Assembly: GCA_017871115.1 (NCBI GenBank)
Contig: JAFCIZ010000001.1
Span: 6,260,001 to 6,324,000, forward strand
Origin: Cunninghamella blakesleeana
Taxonomy: Eukaryota > Mucoromycota > Mucoromycetes > Mucorales > Cunninghamellaceae
DNA: 64,000 bases
Direction of reading: 5' to 3'
In this document: piece by piece, positions 11,208 to 24,964 of the stretch
How the letters are laid out: every line of letters starts with the position of its first letter
Position numbering within the stretch: position 1 is the stretch's first letter
Position numbers and translations under genes: made by a program
Notes under the pieces: model-generated
The model's database searches: none
What the model saw: the letters and a program-made list of their open reading frames with translations, nothing else
Told to the model about the DNA's origin: nothing

Positions 11208-13958
11208 TTAGTTCTTTTGATGAATGAATTGATACAGCTTTTTCCCAGGTTCAATGCCAATGATTTCTTGAATTTTTTTTTCTTCCATAGATGCAAGTTC
11301 TTGGAGGTTATTTACTTGTTTCATAATTAAATGATAGTTTTTTGATGTTACTCCAGGCAAACTACGAAGAATATCCTAAAATAATAATAATAATAATAAT
11401 AAACAATTAAGGTTTTTTTTTTTTCAGGAGAAACTAGTAGGTTGGATTTTATTTATTTACTTCAGGAGTAGCATTGATAGTTGTACTTGGTTGATCAATG
11501 TTTTCAGTACCGATTAATGACGCTTCCTCAACGTTAGGTTCATTATGCGATTCCTATAAAATAATAATAATACTTTTATTGTTAATAAATACTCTTTCTT
11601 TCTTTTTATTTTATTTTATCATATTTTTTTTTAGTACTTTTAGTTCTTTAAATATTTTAGTTGTTTCATGTGGACTTGAAGACCAAATAATACGTAATCC
11701 AGGAAATGCCAATGTTAATAACGTCAGTTTAGATGATAAATCCGTCGCAATAATATTTTCCTTAATATCTGATACATTCTAATCAAAAATACATTCAATC
11801 AATATACATGATTTATTATTTATATTAAAATAATGATTGTTATGGTTATGAACATTGTAATTACTTGTATTGAAAACGATTTATCTTCATCAAATTCTAT
11901 AAGTAAAATTGGTATTTCATAATGTAACTTCATATTCTCGCATTGAGAGTAACTATTTATAAAATGGAATAATAAAGAACCCAATCGCAAAAAAAAAATT
12001 AGATTTACATACATACATTGGTTTTTTAGATAAATTATTGTATTATTTTTAATTATCCTTACAGCCTTCCAGTATTCAGTGATTGAATTAAATCATTAAT
12101 AGATTTTCTTTCTACGCAAATATTTGGTGCAAGTATATAGTCGCCGACTTGTAGCGTGCAAGGAATAATCTTTAAACCTTCGGCATACATGATTGGAGGA
12201 AGTGAGCTACGAAATTCACGCATATCGACAATAACCTATTAATAGAAACACAAATGCATATTTATAAAAAAAATGGATGATTAAATATCTTATCAAAAAT
12301 AGTAATGCTGTGTATATGTGTTTATTGACGCTTACTGTTTGAGTATTATCTAATTTAAGTTGACCACCACCATATCTAGAGCTAACTGTACGTATAAATA
12401 AATCATCTTTTTCAGTTTTCTTTTGCCTTATTGGAATAGCCATTACCTACAAATATTTAATATAAGGTAATGATTGCAATAATAATAAAAAGGCGTCTAT
12501 ATTATAAAAACGTTCTACAAAAATTATGTAAATATGTTTATATTATTTCTTACAGATTTTTCTCTAATTAGCTTTTCAAAGGCTTCTTTTTCTTTACGGA
12601 TTAAACTAAGATATTTTTGTTCTTCTACAGAATTATCATATACCATAAAATAAACACGAACCTTTAAAGAAGGGTTGGATGCTCTATATACCTATACGCA
12701 TATTTTACATAGGTTATTTTCTATAAAGTTTTTTTTTAATACTGCATAATTGATTTTATCTATTTACTTCTATACGGCGAATAAATGAGGGATCAGGATC
12801 GTACATTATTATATATCTGGGTTTATAATCATCTAATAATTGTTCATCTACATCGTTGTCATAACATTGTATTGATACCATAGATCCGGGAGACACTTGA
12901 TCAAATTTAGGAAGTATATCATGCTTATTTAATTCCAAGTTAGCAATAATGTTATCCATTACAAAATCTTTATCATCATCATCCTCGCCAGCATCTTCAC
13001 TAATATTAGTATTGGTATTTTTACTCTGCCCATTAGTACTTTCAGGTGCATTTACACTACAATACATTTATATACATTATTATTATTATTGGCATTTCAT
13101 TTTTCATTCAAAAAAAAATCAATAAATAAATAAATGAATAAAGAAAATGTTTGCTTACTTATTAGCTGCTCCAATTAATTCATCACGAAGAGACTGTGCA
13201 ACGTTTGATCTTGAGTTTGATGCTGTAGTAGACCCACCACGGACACGACGCCTTTTATTAGGAGGATACTTTCTTTGATAGGTTGATTCTTGTTGTTGAT
13301 TTTGCTGTTGTGATGTTTGTGAATTATTAGTTAAAGCTGATTTTTGAATCCGCTGTATTTCCCTTCTCCAATTAAAATAATTATTTGATAGTTTTTGTAA
13401 TAGCTGTTGTTTCTGGGATATATAATCTTTTAATTGAGAGCAAGTTCGTTGCTCTTTTACCATGACAAGAACTGGAGTACCATGATTTGTATTGATAGTA
13501 TCATCTTGTTCAATTTCTTCAAGAATATCTTGTAGTAGCTTCCATTTAGGTAGTTCTTCCAGTACTGTACGTATAGGATATGGCATGATATCATTTATAA
13601 TTTGGTTCGACTCATCTATAGATTCATATTCAGGATCGGATGGTTGTAAATATACTCTTTTACGTGCTATCTATTAAAAAAATAAAAAATAAAAGCAAAA
13701 ACTTAGACTAATTTTCATATTTTCATTTTTATTTTTTGTTTTTACGCATATCATATTATTATCATTATGATTATTTACTTTAATCAATCTATCTGCTGCA
13801 TCTAAGAATAGCCATTGGGATTGTTTGGTTTGTTTTACAGTAGTTGAAGAAGAATTACTGGTGATAATTGCCTCAAGGAAACTATTGAATGTAACACAAT
13901 CGTAATTTGTCAAATACCTATAAATAAAGAAAATATATACACAAAATAGTACATATAC

Positions 13959-14015
<57 letters not shown>

Positions 14016-15423
14016 GATTAGAAAAAAAAAAAAAAAAAAAAAAAACAAATGTTTTTTTATACATGCTTTATAATAAATCTAATGTTTTACGTTAGTAACT
14101 GTCTTATAATTTTTAAGTCACCAACCAGTTGTTTTGTATTTGGCCCTATATGATGCCAAATTGGGTCCAATTGTCGACGAACAATAGTATCAAACGATTT
14201 GAAAAACGATTCTTCTAAAGTAAAATTGGGCATATCCACCTATTGATAAAAGTAATAATAAAATAGCAGCAATTAATGATGTTAATAACATCATATACCA
14301 ATATATGTTTGTATATATTAAAAGGGAGTATATTGCAACTTTTTACCTTACTATTTGATTTTTTTACTTCTGATAATGTAACTTCCATACATTCTATAAG
14401 TGCTTGTTGTATTTGATCCATGCTTTCTGTCATTGGTAGTCTTAATTCAACTACTTCCTCATCTCCTCTTGATAGATCACTAGATACTGAAACTTGAAAT
14501 CTTTGTTTTAATAAAATAATATAAAATAATAGCAATATAATCCATTAGTTTTCTATACTATATTGATAAATGTGTATGTTTGTTTTTAAATTGTTTACCT
14601 TGGCCATAGCTGAACGTTTCGGAGTTGTAGCGTTTTCAAAGTATTCTGTAATGGGGCAAACCCAGTTGTAAAAGCTTCAGGTTGATCAGAAAATGCTTTA
14701 ATAAACCCTTGCTATATCCATAAAAATTAACACATATAAATACATATTCTATCTATACTAATATTCGTTTGATAATAATCCTTATTTTTTTTATCTATTA
14801 CTTCATTTTCTTCTCTATAAATTTGTAGTATAAGTTCTTCCATAGAATGAGGACGGATCCTAGAAGAAAAAAAAAGAGGAGTATATTATATACCTATCAG
14901 CCTCTTTACCTTCTTTAAAAGATAATATATCTATTACATATTAATAAATATATATTACTTATGGGCATTGTAAACAACTATTCCACTTATTAATGCAGTA
15001 GGCACGCGTTTTAATAATAGATCTACCGTTAATATTCTTGAAGTAATGGAAAATATACCGCCATTTCTGTATAGAGTTTCTCTAAATAATAATAATAGTA
15101 TTTAATGTCAACAAAAGTTAATAGTTTTTTCTTTCTTTTTCCCTATGTTTATTTATTTTGTTTAGCTACCTTGTATCCGAAGAGGTGCCATATTCAATAG
15201 TTTTTAATCCTTTTGACTTTGGAACACCTTGTGAAGCTAAACGATCTTGAATTGCCACATCCTGATTTGGCGTAGTATTTATTACAAGGACTAAATGATT
15301 ATCATTACAATATAATTCAAGAAAAGAACAAAATAATTTAAATAAACCAAGTCCTGGTGAAAGAATTACTAAACTATCCTCTTCGACAAGTCGAGTAAGA
15401 ATCTCCTTTTGAAATTCCAGCAT
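11208..15423 (-). CDS. DNA repair endonuclease XPF (Rad1/Rad16)
   Basis: Structure-specific 5' nuclease of nucleotide excision repair and crosslink repair, partner of ERCC1/Rad10. About sixteen short exons on the minus strand. The N-terminus [20 protein letters not shown] and SPGLGLFKL match the start of the degenerate helicase domain of XPF. The nuclease domain is intact: [19 protein letters not shown], then [20 protein letters not shown] (12060-12240), giving the GDxnERKx3D catalytic motif with all acidic residues present. Further down is [18 protein letters not shown], then the C-terminal helix-hairpin-helix [18 protein letters not shown] that binds ERCC1 and DNA. The stop is at 11208-11210. 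A Gln/Asn-rich linker at about 13230-13330 is typical of this genome. High confidence; individual small exons are approximate. Confidence 0.92.
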
Positions 15424-16146
15424 AAATATGTATATTAAAAAAGTATAAAAAAATTGGGAAGAGAGGGATAAAAAAAGAAAGTTAAAATTTTAACCGATAA
15501 ATTTACTTTTGAAAATTTAAAAAATCTGTGTTTGAAATTTTCTATCCCATCTTAAAAAGGAAATATAGTTCATATATAACTTGTAGGTAAAGTAGTGCTT
15601 ATTTTTCTTTTTAATATCTATTGCTTTTCAATCCAGAACGGTTGTACTAAAATGCTTTATTTTAGTATATATATACAAATATATTTTATAAAACATTCTT
15701 AATAAAATGCTATTCAAAACGTTTTATATAGCCAATGGTAATAATAATAAAGTCAACTTATAATTTTTTAAAGTTCCACACACTTTGGACAACAGTATCT
15801 TTTGGGTACGTATTACAGTTAATGATTAGAAACATATTTATGTTTTGATAAACTCATAAAAATAGTAATAATAGGCAAGTTATTAACAACAACGAATATA
15901 ACAGTATTAATACTTTATAATCATGGTATCACTATAATCGATAATAATGATTTAATAGTTATTTATTTTTAAAGTTTAAAAATCGTCACAAAAAAATTAT
16001 ATGCAAAAAATAATTTTTTAAATCATATTTTTTTTTCCTCTCCTCTTTTTTTCTTTCTTTTTTTTCCTTTTCCTTTTCCTTCTTTCTCTTTACTTTTTTT
16101 CCATATCAAACTATTATTTAACGACAATATTAATATTGTTTTAACA
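15424..16146. promoter_or_regulatory. Divergent intergenic region, XPF and importin alpha
   Basis: Promoters of two divergent genes. On the right a long C/T tract (16027-16102) precedes the importin alpha ATG by about 45 bases; on the left purine-rich sequence (15450-15482) precedes XPF. The middle, with AT-rich text, shows no gene. Confidence 0.5.
16027..16102 (+). promoter_or_regulatory. Pyrimidine-rich tract upstream of importin alpha
   Basis: About 75 bases almost free of purines on the coding strand, ending 45 bases before the ATG. Similar tracts lie before most genes in the window; this is the cleanest plus-strand example. Confidence 0.5.
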
Positions 16147-18197
16147 ATGGATAAAAAAAATACCTCTAATCAAAGAAAAGAAACATATAAAAATAGAGAT
16201 GCTCTTCAAAGTGACCAAGTACGAAGTAGACGACAGCAACACACTGTAGAAATCAGAAAACAAAAACGCGAAGCCAACTTGTCAAAACGTCGTAATCTTA
16301 CTTTTGATCAAGGAACTATGTCAGAAAGTGATGACGATGAAATAGATCGTCCTCGTAAAGAAATGCAAGTGCGTAATATATAATTTCTATTTATTGTTAG
16401 TCTATATTTTTTTTTTGTAAATATTAATGATTATAGTCATACTTTATATCATTTTATTTCTTTATTTTTTTAGTTGCAACAAGACATATTATCTTTAAGA
16501 GAATCCATTTATTCTAATGATGTCGAACGTCAATATGAAGCTACAGCCAAATTCCGTAAACTATTATCTAAAGAACAAAATCCTCCAATACAGCAAGTCA
16601 TTGATGCTGGTATTGTACCTAAATTGGTTGAATTTTTACTTTCTCGTCATGGTTTACTTCAGGTATATACTCATTACATACATCTATATATCTATATAAA
16701 ATATTAATATTAATATTAATATTATTATTATTATTATCTCACATATATTATTTAGTTTGAAGCTGCTTGGGCCTTAACAAATGTAGCCTCTGGTACTTCT
16801 GAACAAACTAGGGCAGTTATTGAAGCTGGGGCTGTCCCTATTTTAGTCAAACTTTTAAGTTGTGAAGTAACAGATGTTAAAGAACAGGTAAAAAAAATAA
16901 AAATAAAATAGCATCATTATTATTACAGATTTTTTTAAAAAAAAGATACACATGTATATAGGGTATAGAAAGGATTGAATGGTTGTTTATTATTTCTATT
17001 ATTTGATTAGGCTGTATGGGCTATAGGAAATATTGCTGGTGATAGTACACAGTGCCGCGATTACGTATTGCAGCAAGGTGCTTTAGAACCATTGTTGAGT
17101 ATTTTAAGTGACAATTCTAAAATTACAATGAAACGTAATGCCACTTGGACGTTATCTAATCTGTGTCGTTCAATTACTGATCCAGAACAATGGAAGAAGG
17201 TAATTATTATTTATTTATTTATTTATTTTTTAAAAAAACAAGAATCAACAATGGATGTGATTATACAGTTGTAGTAATGACCCTTTCATACTCCTTTTTA
17301 TCTTTAATTCATTAGATGTCAGCAGCACTACCAATCATTGCCAAATTACTTTACTCCGAGGACGAAGAAGTACTTATTGATGTTTGTTGGGCATTATCTT
17401 ATCTTTCTAATACTAAAGACGAAAATATTCAATCCATTATCGAGTCTGGTATATGTCGTCGTCTTGTAGAACTATTATTACATTCATCAGCGTCAGTTCA
17501 AGCACCTGCTCTTCGATCAGTTGGAAATATAGTCACTGGGGATGATGTTCAAACACAAGTTGTCATTAATTGCTCAGCCTTACCAGCTTTATCAGCCCTT
17601 TTAAATTCAAATAAAGAAAATTTAGTAAAAGAAGCTTGTTGGGTAATATCAAATATTACTGCTGGTACCACTATTCAAATTCAAGCTGTCATGGAGGCCA
17701 ATATCATCCCACCTTTGATACAGATATTAGCTACTGCGGAAATTAAAACGCGTAGAGAAGCGTGTTGGGCTATTGTCAACGCAACATCAGGCGGACTTAA
17801 TAAGCCGGAACAAATTCAATATTTAGTCTCCCAAGGATGTATTAAACCTTTATGTGATGTAATAACCATAATGGATAATCGATTGATTTTAGTGGCTTTG
17901 GATGGACTAGAGAATATACTTAAAGTAGGTGCTATGAATAGTAGAAGTGATCCTGAAGGTTTAAATCGTTATGCCCTTCATATTGAAGAGTGTGGCGGTC
18001 TGGAAATAATACACAAATTACAATCGCATGAAAATGTGGATATATATAAAAAAGCATACAATCTTATCGATACTTACTTTAGTGATGATAATGATGCTGA
18101 ACAAATGGAAGAAACAACGCAAACTACCGAAAATGGCTTCCAATTTGAGTCCAACGTTAATGTTCCTCAAGGTGGTTTTAATTTTGGTCAATCATGA
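16147..18197 (+). CDS. Importin subunit alpha (karyopherin alpha)
   Basis: Five exons (16147-16368, 16474-16662, 16756-16887, 17011-17199, 17316-18197), all in phase 0, giving 537 residues, the normal length of Srp1/importin alpha. The N-terminus carries the importin-beta-binding basic region ([20 protein letters not shown] and RRNLTFDQ). Then come ten armadillo repeats with the NLS-binding W-x3-N arrays: [53 protein letters not shown] and [12 protein letters not shown]. The C-terminus has the conserved GLENILKVG and an acidic/Gln-rich tail. It carries classical NLS cargo into the nucleus with importin beta. The first donor is GTGCGT. The exons match family junctions and no residues are missing. 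Confidence 0.96.
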
Positions 18198-18201
18198 AAA
18201 A

Positions 18202-18250
<49 letters not shown>

Positions 18251-18286
18251 GGATGATCTACACTCAATTAATATATACACAATTAT

Positions 18287-18317
<31 letters not shown>

Positions 18318-18540
18318 AAATAATAATTATAATAATAATAATAGCGATAATAATTATTACATTTATATATTTATATCACATTTATTTATTTTTACGTAAC
18401 TTTTTATTTATATTTTTTATGCCATTTTATACTTGATTTTTTTATATTTTATTTCACTCCATTTTTACCATCATAAACTCATATGCAAATTAAAACAAAA
18501 TATAAATATACATTTATAAACACACAGAAGTATATAATCC

Positions 18541-18577
<37 letters not shown>

Positions 18578-18768
18578 TACTAAAAACTCTATTTAATTTA
18601 TACTATATATTTTTATATTTTATCAAGCATGAAGAAAAAATAAAAAAAATCGGAGTTATTTTTTTCAATTTTTATATATTTCAAAAAAAGAAATTAAACT
18701 TTTTTTTCCTTTTTTCTTTCACTTTTCACTTTTAAAATTTATTACACTCCTTATATAATTGTATATCT
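18198..18768. other. Intergenic: (AAT)n and (TA)n spacer
   Basis: Importin alpha 3' flank with an (AAT)n run (18205-18250), a CA/TA run (18287-18316) and a TA array (18546-18572), then a C/T-rich stretch (18700-18730) ahead of the Sec7-like start. No gene seen. Confidence 0.6.
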
Positions 18769-19008
18769 ATGAACCACGATACCACTTTTAATTATTCATC
18801 AAATTCATCTGATGATAAACCTGTAAATAATCAACATTCTACTGAACAGCAAGATGAACGGTCCTTGAAATATCAAATGTCTGATAACAAAGATGTACAA
18901 GCAGCCTTCGATCAATTAACAAGAAAAGGTAACAATGATACACATACATATTACATATATATAATTTCTCTTAACTAATATAATAAACGCTCATTCACAT
19001 TTTATTAC

Positions 19009-19041
<33 letters not shown>

Positions 19042-22000
19042 TTTTATTATTATTATTTGATATTTTTTAATCCTTATAGATTCTTTAAAAAACACTGATG
19101 CATCATCTTCGGCTTCATTTACTCAACGTCTTATTGATCGAGGAGTTATAGTACCATCATTTCCAAACTGGGAGGATTCAAAATCAACTACTCAACAAGA
19201 GCTGTCTTCTTCAAGTGGATCTCTAGCCAACGAATTTGACTCAAGCGCTTATTATGGCCTTTCTCCTTTTGTAACTTCATCCTTCTCAGGAACTGGCTCT
19301 CATAGCTATGGAACAAATAACAGTAATAGTGATACTTCATCTAAAACACCTTTAAACGATTCTAAATATTTTTCGCTCCGACATCGATATGAACGCGAAA
19401 ACAAGTCATCATCACCATCATCTCATCCATACCATTTACATCATCTTCAACAAAAATACAAAACACGTAATCATCATCTCGAAGACAGTGATAACCTTTA
19501 TGAGGAGGACGAAGATGAAGATGAAGATGAAGTAAAGGAAGAGAAAGAAGAAGAAGAAGATGATGATGAAGCCGATGATGAAGATGATAATAATAATAAA
19601 GAAAATGATGTTACTACAAAAAATCTTTTTAATAGTAATAAAAAAAGAGTTGGACGCTCTCAGTATAATCGGCTATATCAACATTCGCATACTGGAGATA
19701 GTGACATTGAATTATCAGATGAAGACCTCGAAAAACCTTCTGCAAATATAAATTTTTCAAATAGCAAAACATCAAGTAGTTCACACCAATTACCATTGAA
19801 AAAATCAACTGGTAATAATTTAAAACAAACGATTCAACCTTCACTAGCAAAAGAATTTACAAGTTCAGATTTAATCGGTAAAAAAAGTAAAAATACTAGT
19901 AATATTAATATTAATAATATTAATATAAATTCTTTTTTTTTATTGTTGTTATTTATCATATGTACTTAATTAGATGATAAAGAGGGTATACCACCGCCTT
20001 CATCTTTAGATAAATTAAGGAAAGTAATGTCTATGAAAGGATATAAAGGGTTTGAACAATCTAACCCAATAGATAATCAAAGCGATGAGCATCCGAATAA
20101 ATCAAATACAACTATTTTACAACAATTAAATCATACGCATACTAAAATATACAATGAAGCAGATACACCATACCATATGTTATCAACCTCACCGCAAAAG
20201 TCGAAAAGACTTACACACAAAACACCAAGATCACATTTGCTTCAAACAGCTGTATATGACTTAATTAATGGCAATGCAAATAATGTCAGAGATCGATATC
20301 TTTTTTTATTCAGCGATTTATTATTGATTTGTGACCCAATTATGGACGAAAATATTATTGTTGGAAGTAATACTTTAAATAATAATGTACAAGATGAAAA
20401 TAGATACCGCTTTAGACCTAATGAAGGAAGTTTATTTCAAGTAAAAAACATCGTTGAACTTAATAAATTAACTTTGTATTTAACCCAAGAAGATATTCAA
20501 CAACAACAACAACAGTTAAATCCTCCCTCTTCATCCTCTTCATTACAAAGTAACTTTCCATCCACTCCATCAGCAATGCCACCACGAAAAATACATCCCA
20601 CTATGGCTACAGCATTACGAAAATTTGAATCTGATGCAGAATCTGGTATTAACTTCCTTATAGAAAAACAGCTTCTCACTTCTGATCCACTTAGTATTGC
20701 TTCGTTTTTATTTAAAATTGGTGATTTAAATCGGTCTCAGCTTGGAAAGTACTTGGGTGACAAAAAGAACAGTGACGTTTATGATGCATTTTTGGATTAT
20801 TTCAGATTAGTGGGACTTCGGTTAGACGAAGCTTTAAGAATATTATTAACAACTTTCCGTTTACCAAGTCAATGGGAATCATTAGAATATTTGATCGAAC
20901 GCTTTGCAAAAAAATGGCATGATGCAAACCAGAACGTCGTTAAATTCCATGAAGATATGGTTGTAAAAGTAGTAGTCTCTATGCTATTTCTTAATTCAGA
21001 AACTTGGTATGATGCTGATAGCGATCGTGATGTTTTTTGGTATGCAAGGAAGCGAAAAGAACAGAAGGATAGACAAAGATTGACTAGAAGAGCAACGGCT
21101 ATAGATGAAAGAAAAAGTGCAAGCAGGGGATTATCACCAGGTACACCGGGAACAGCATCAATATCAAGTACAGAATCACCAACAGTAGGATTAAGGTCAA
21201 AACAACTTTTTAATCTCCAAAGTCACCAATCACTTCGGTCTCATTATCAACATAGAGATAGTGTTGCAGTGGAGCCTCTCCATTATATTACAGCCTTACG
21301 TGAAAAAACTGGTCAATCTCATAAACCGACCTTAAAAGAATATTTAGAACGATGGTCTTATTTTGATCAATATACTTTGGTACCTCATGAATTTATGGAA
21401 GACATGTATAAATCTATTTCTACAGAAAGACTAGAAACTGGGTGGGATAATAAAACTGGACCGATAAAAGATGATGGAAACAGTAATGGTGGTAACAATG
21501 GCGATGGAATGGAGGATCGTCGTGAGTTGATTAATGTAATACCTCATAGGTTACCAACCCGTATTATTAAAGGTGTACCTTCCGTACCAATAACATTATC
21601 AATTACTCAACCTGACCCTGGCCTTCAAATCAAACTTCGCGGACAAGATTTAGTTATGGAACCAAGCTTACTAGATTTTTCAACATCATCTACACAATCA
21701 TTTACCATTACGGGTAACACCTTAGGACGTACTAGTTTGATGTTTATTAAATATGGTAATAATGCTGGTAATTATGTTAGCCCAGGTTTGACAAGAACGA
21801 AACCTATCGTTGTGGAAGCACCACTTATGCGATTTACATTTCAAATTGAATTTAGTCATGCAGATATTAATGCAGTAAAAGAAGCAGCAATAAAAGCAGC
21901 AACTGATAAAACAAATTCTACTACAACTTTATCTTCACCTTCTACTACAAACAATGACAATCATAATGATAACAATATACTCACCAGTAACAATAACACA

Positions 22001-22909
22001 ATTAAAAAAATTAAAAAAGAAAGTAAACATAATGATATGTTAAGAAGAGGATCTGTAGCAACTCTGGCAGCTTTAACATCAACTCCATCCAATCATGAAG
22101 AATATGACGAAATAGAATCATCCTCATCACCTTCACCCTCCATGGCAGAATCGGATGGAAATAATATAATATCAAAAAAATCAACCATGGTGAAAAGAAA
22201 GTATACATTTAGTGTCGAAACAGAACAAGAAAAAATGGCATGGATTACTCATTTATCACAATTATGTGGTTGTGTTATTATTACTGGAGGCGATTTATCA
22301 TTATCTTCCTCAGCATCATCGTCCTCTTCAGCATCAACTCATAATAAAAATGCAAAAAATATTTATAGAAAAAAAATCACCACATTACCTTCACCTGAAG
22401 AAAGAGTAGCGTTGCAAGTCCTTAAAGAATTATTACTAGCGGATGAAATTAAAAAAGGAACTGCAAGCGTGGCCATGAGAACAAGTACTCCAGCAGCAAC
22501 AAAAAATTTAAATGAAAATGAACTCGACAAGGATAGCAGTAATAATAGCAAAAATAATAGTAATTTATTAATGAAAAAAGCATCAGCTATGAATTTGAAA
22601 TCATCATCAACTTCACCCTCATCACCTGAAGAGATTAACAATACTGGGTTATTAAGTGCTTTAGCCAGTATTAATAGTAAAAATAATAATATTATCGATG
22701 CAAATGAAAACAATATTGATGATCCTAATAAACCTTTAAAACAAAAATTAAATGATGATGCAACTGGCGAAAACCATAATTCTTTAGTATCTCTATCTGG
22801 TGGTGCTACTAATGTTGTTACAAAACGGGGCCATGAAATCATTAAATTGGTTGTACAAAATTCAATGGTACCTTTTATGCTTGGATTTTTACGTAGTCAA
22901 ATCGATTGA
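18769..22909 (+). CDS. Sec7-like ARF-GEF family protein with degenerate active site
   Basis: Three exons (18769-18928, 19080-19877, 19974-22909) encoding about 1297 residues. The N-terminus is Ser-rich with an acidic run (about residues 190-225, mostly Glu/Asp). A PH-like strand set (VRDRYLFLFSDLLLICDPI) precedes a Sec7 fold: FNPIxD-like start DPLSIASFLFKIGDLNRSQL, GKYLGDKKNSDVYDAFLDYF, LDEALRILLTTFRLPSQWES, FAKKWHDANQNV and VVVSMLFLNSETWYDAD. A second PH-like region ends YTFSVETEQEKMAWITHLSQ, with the canonical late Trp. Family knowledge: Sec7 domains activate ARF GTPases through a Glu in the FRLPGE motif; here that position is Gln (FRLPSQ). Catalysis is therefore doubtful; a scaffold role or unusual exchange mechanism is inference. 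The C-terminal 250 residues are Asn/Ser-rich. Confidence 0.75.
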
Positions 22910-23717
22910 TCTTTATTATCATTATTCTTAAAAAAAGTAAAACAATAATATATTTAACATATTAAAAATACAATTAGGGCTTTGATATTTATTAAATTTA
23001 AGCACACTGACTCTGAGGCTTTGTCATAATTAATTAGAATATGTATCTTCATTTAAAAAAACTTTGCAAAAAACTTTTTTTAATGTAAATAAACGTCATT
23101 TTACTGAGTTTTTTTTTTTTAAAAAAAATAATCTATATCCAAAAAGATAGCAAAAAGTATTTTGTTTTATGTTTAATTTCATGGTGATTCTTGAAATCTA
23201 GAAAGTGTAATCACTATAAAATTATAAAAATATCTCTTTTTTTATTTTTAATTAAATAAATTAACTAATAAAAGCCAATATATTAATTTACAGTGATAGT
23301 AACACTTAATCATTTTTATACTATTATTTTGATATATATATTTATAAATATATATTTCGTATTATCCTTTTTGTCCTATATATTCAGATAAACGTCATAT
23401 AGGTAAATTGTCTTATAAATCGCTAGCATACAAAAGTAATAATAATAATAACGTATGTATAGTTATAAAAAAAATATTATTAACAATAAGAATAAAAATA
23501 ATAAAATACAATTAAACAATTGAATGAAAAATAAATATAAAATAAAAATACGAAAAAGTAATATAATACAAAAATAAATATGTCAATGTATATATACTAT
23601 ATAATGATGATAGTAATAGTGATATAATACAGTAGTGTAATGAAATATCTTATATATATAAGATGTATATTTTTTTTTGTTTTTTTGTTTTTTTAAAAAA
23701 AAAATCCATAATAATTA
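22910..23717. other. Intergenic region between convergent genes
   Basis: 3' flanks of the Sec7-like gene (+) and the Myb gene (-). A/T runs and short TA blocks; nothing gene-like was recognised on either strand. Confidence 0.55.
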
Positions 23718-24872
23718 TCACACGGATTCCCATTTTTCTCTTTTAAAGCGAAATTGTTGATACGATGAAGTAAGAGTTGAAGAATTTGTTGGTAATGGAT
23801 CATCTACTAAGGAAATTGATATATCTTTTGTTGTTATTTTCGATGTTGATGTTGATGTTTCTTTTGTTATTGTTGGTGTATTTGATGTTGATGTTGATGT
23901 TGGTGTTGATGTTGATGTTAATGCAAATTTTGTACGGTGACCACGATTTTGATGTATTCTTAACTCATTTAAAGTAGTGAATGTTTTTTTACAATCCACA
24001 ATAGGGCAAATTAAAAGTTGTTTATGTTCCAAATCATTCATTATATCACCACTATTATTATTAGTGTGGTAATTACTATTATTATTATTACTATTATTAT
24101 TATTATTGTTGTTGTTGTTGCTGTTTCTGTTGCTGTTTGTTGATATGTAACTTTGATGAGGTAGTTTATGTGTTGATTGATTTACAAGTGCTGATGGTGC
24201 TGATGAAAGAATATTATTATTCTTTGTCGTATTATTATGGTTATTGTTGTCATCAGTGGTATATTTCGTTTTATTATTTTTATGATCAATTTTTGTTACT
24301 ATTGTTACAGGGCTCATTAATTCACCATGATGTAGATTCTTTGTAGAACAGCTGTCTGTTGATGATGTTGCTATAGCTAATGAATGACTAGATATTCCTT
24401 TTGCTTCACGTAAATGATATTGTAACCCATTAATATTTTTATATTTTTTTGAACAATTAATCACTGCACAGCGATAAGGTTTTTCAACACCAGTCAAGCT
24501 CGGATGGTCATTTTTCATATGATTGAATAATTCTGATGATTGTCTAAATGTTTCGGAGCATCCAGCAGCATCACATCCATAAGGATTTAAATGAGCAAGT
24601 GGTTCCGGAAAATCGTATTCCTGTTGATGACGATCATTCATAGATTGATAACTTGTATTAATTGTCTTGAAAGTTGCCATTTCATATTGAGATGTGGATA
24701 AGGATTTTTCATTTGAAGATTTGTTATTAGATGATATTGATATAGAAGTAGGAGATAATATACTAGAGTTAATATTAGTTGAACTAGATGATGCATAGGG
24801 TGCTATGTTAGTAGAAGTGCTTGGTGTATTAATTGGAGGTGATGAGATTGGAAGTCTTCCAGAAGACTGTCG

Positions 24873-24964
<92 letters not shown>

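Noticed and set aside
11820..12014. Minus-strand frame inside the XPF gene
   Set aside because: It spans an XPF exon plus intron; only the part coding [18 protein letters not shown] belongs to XPF.
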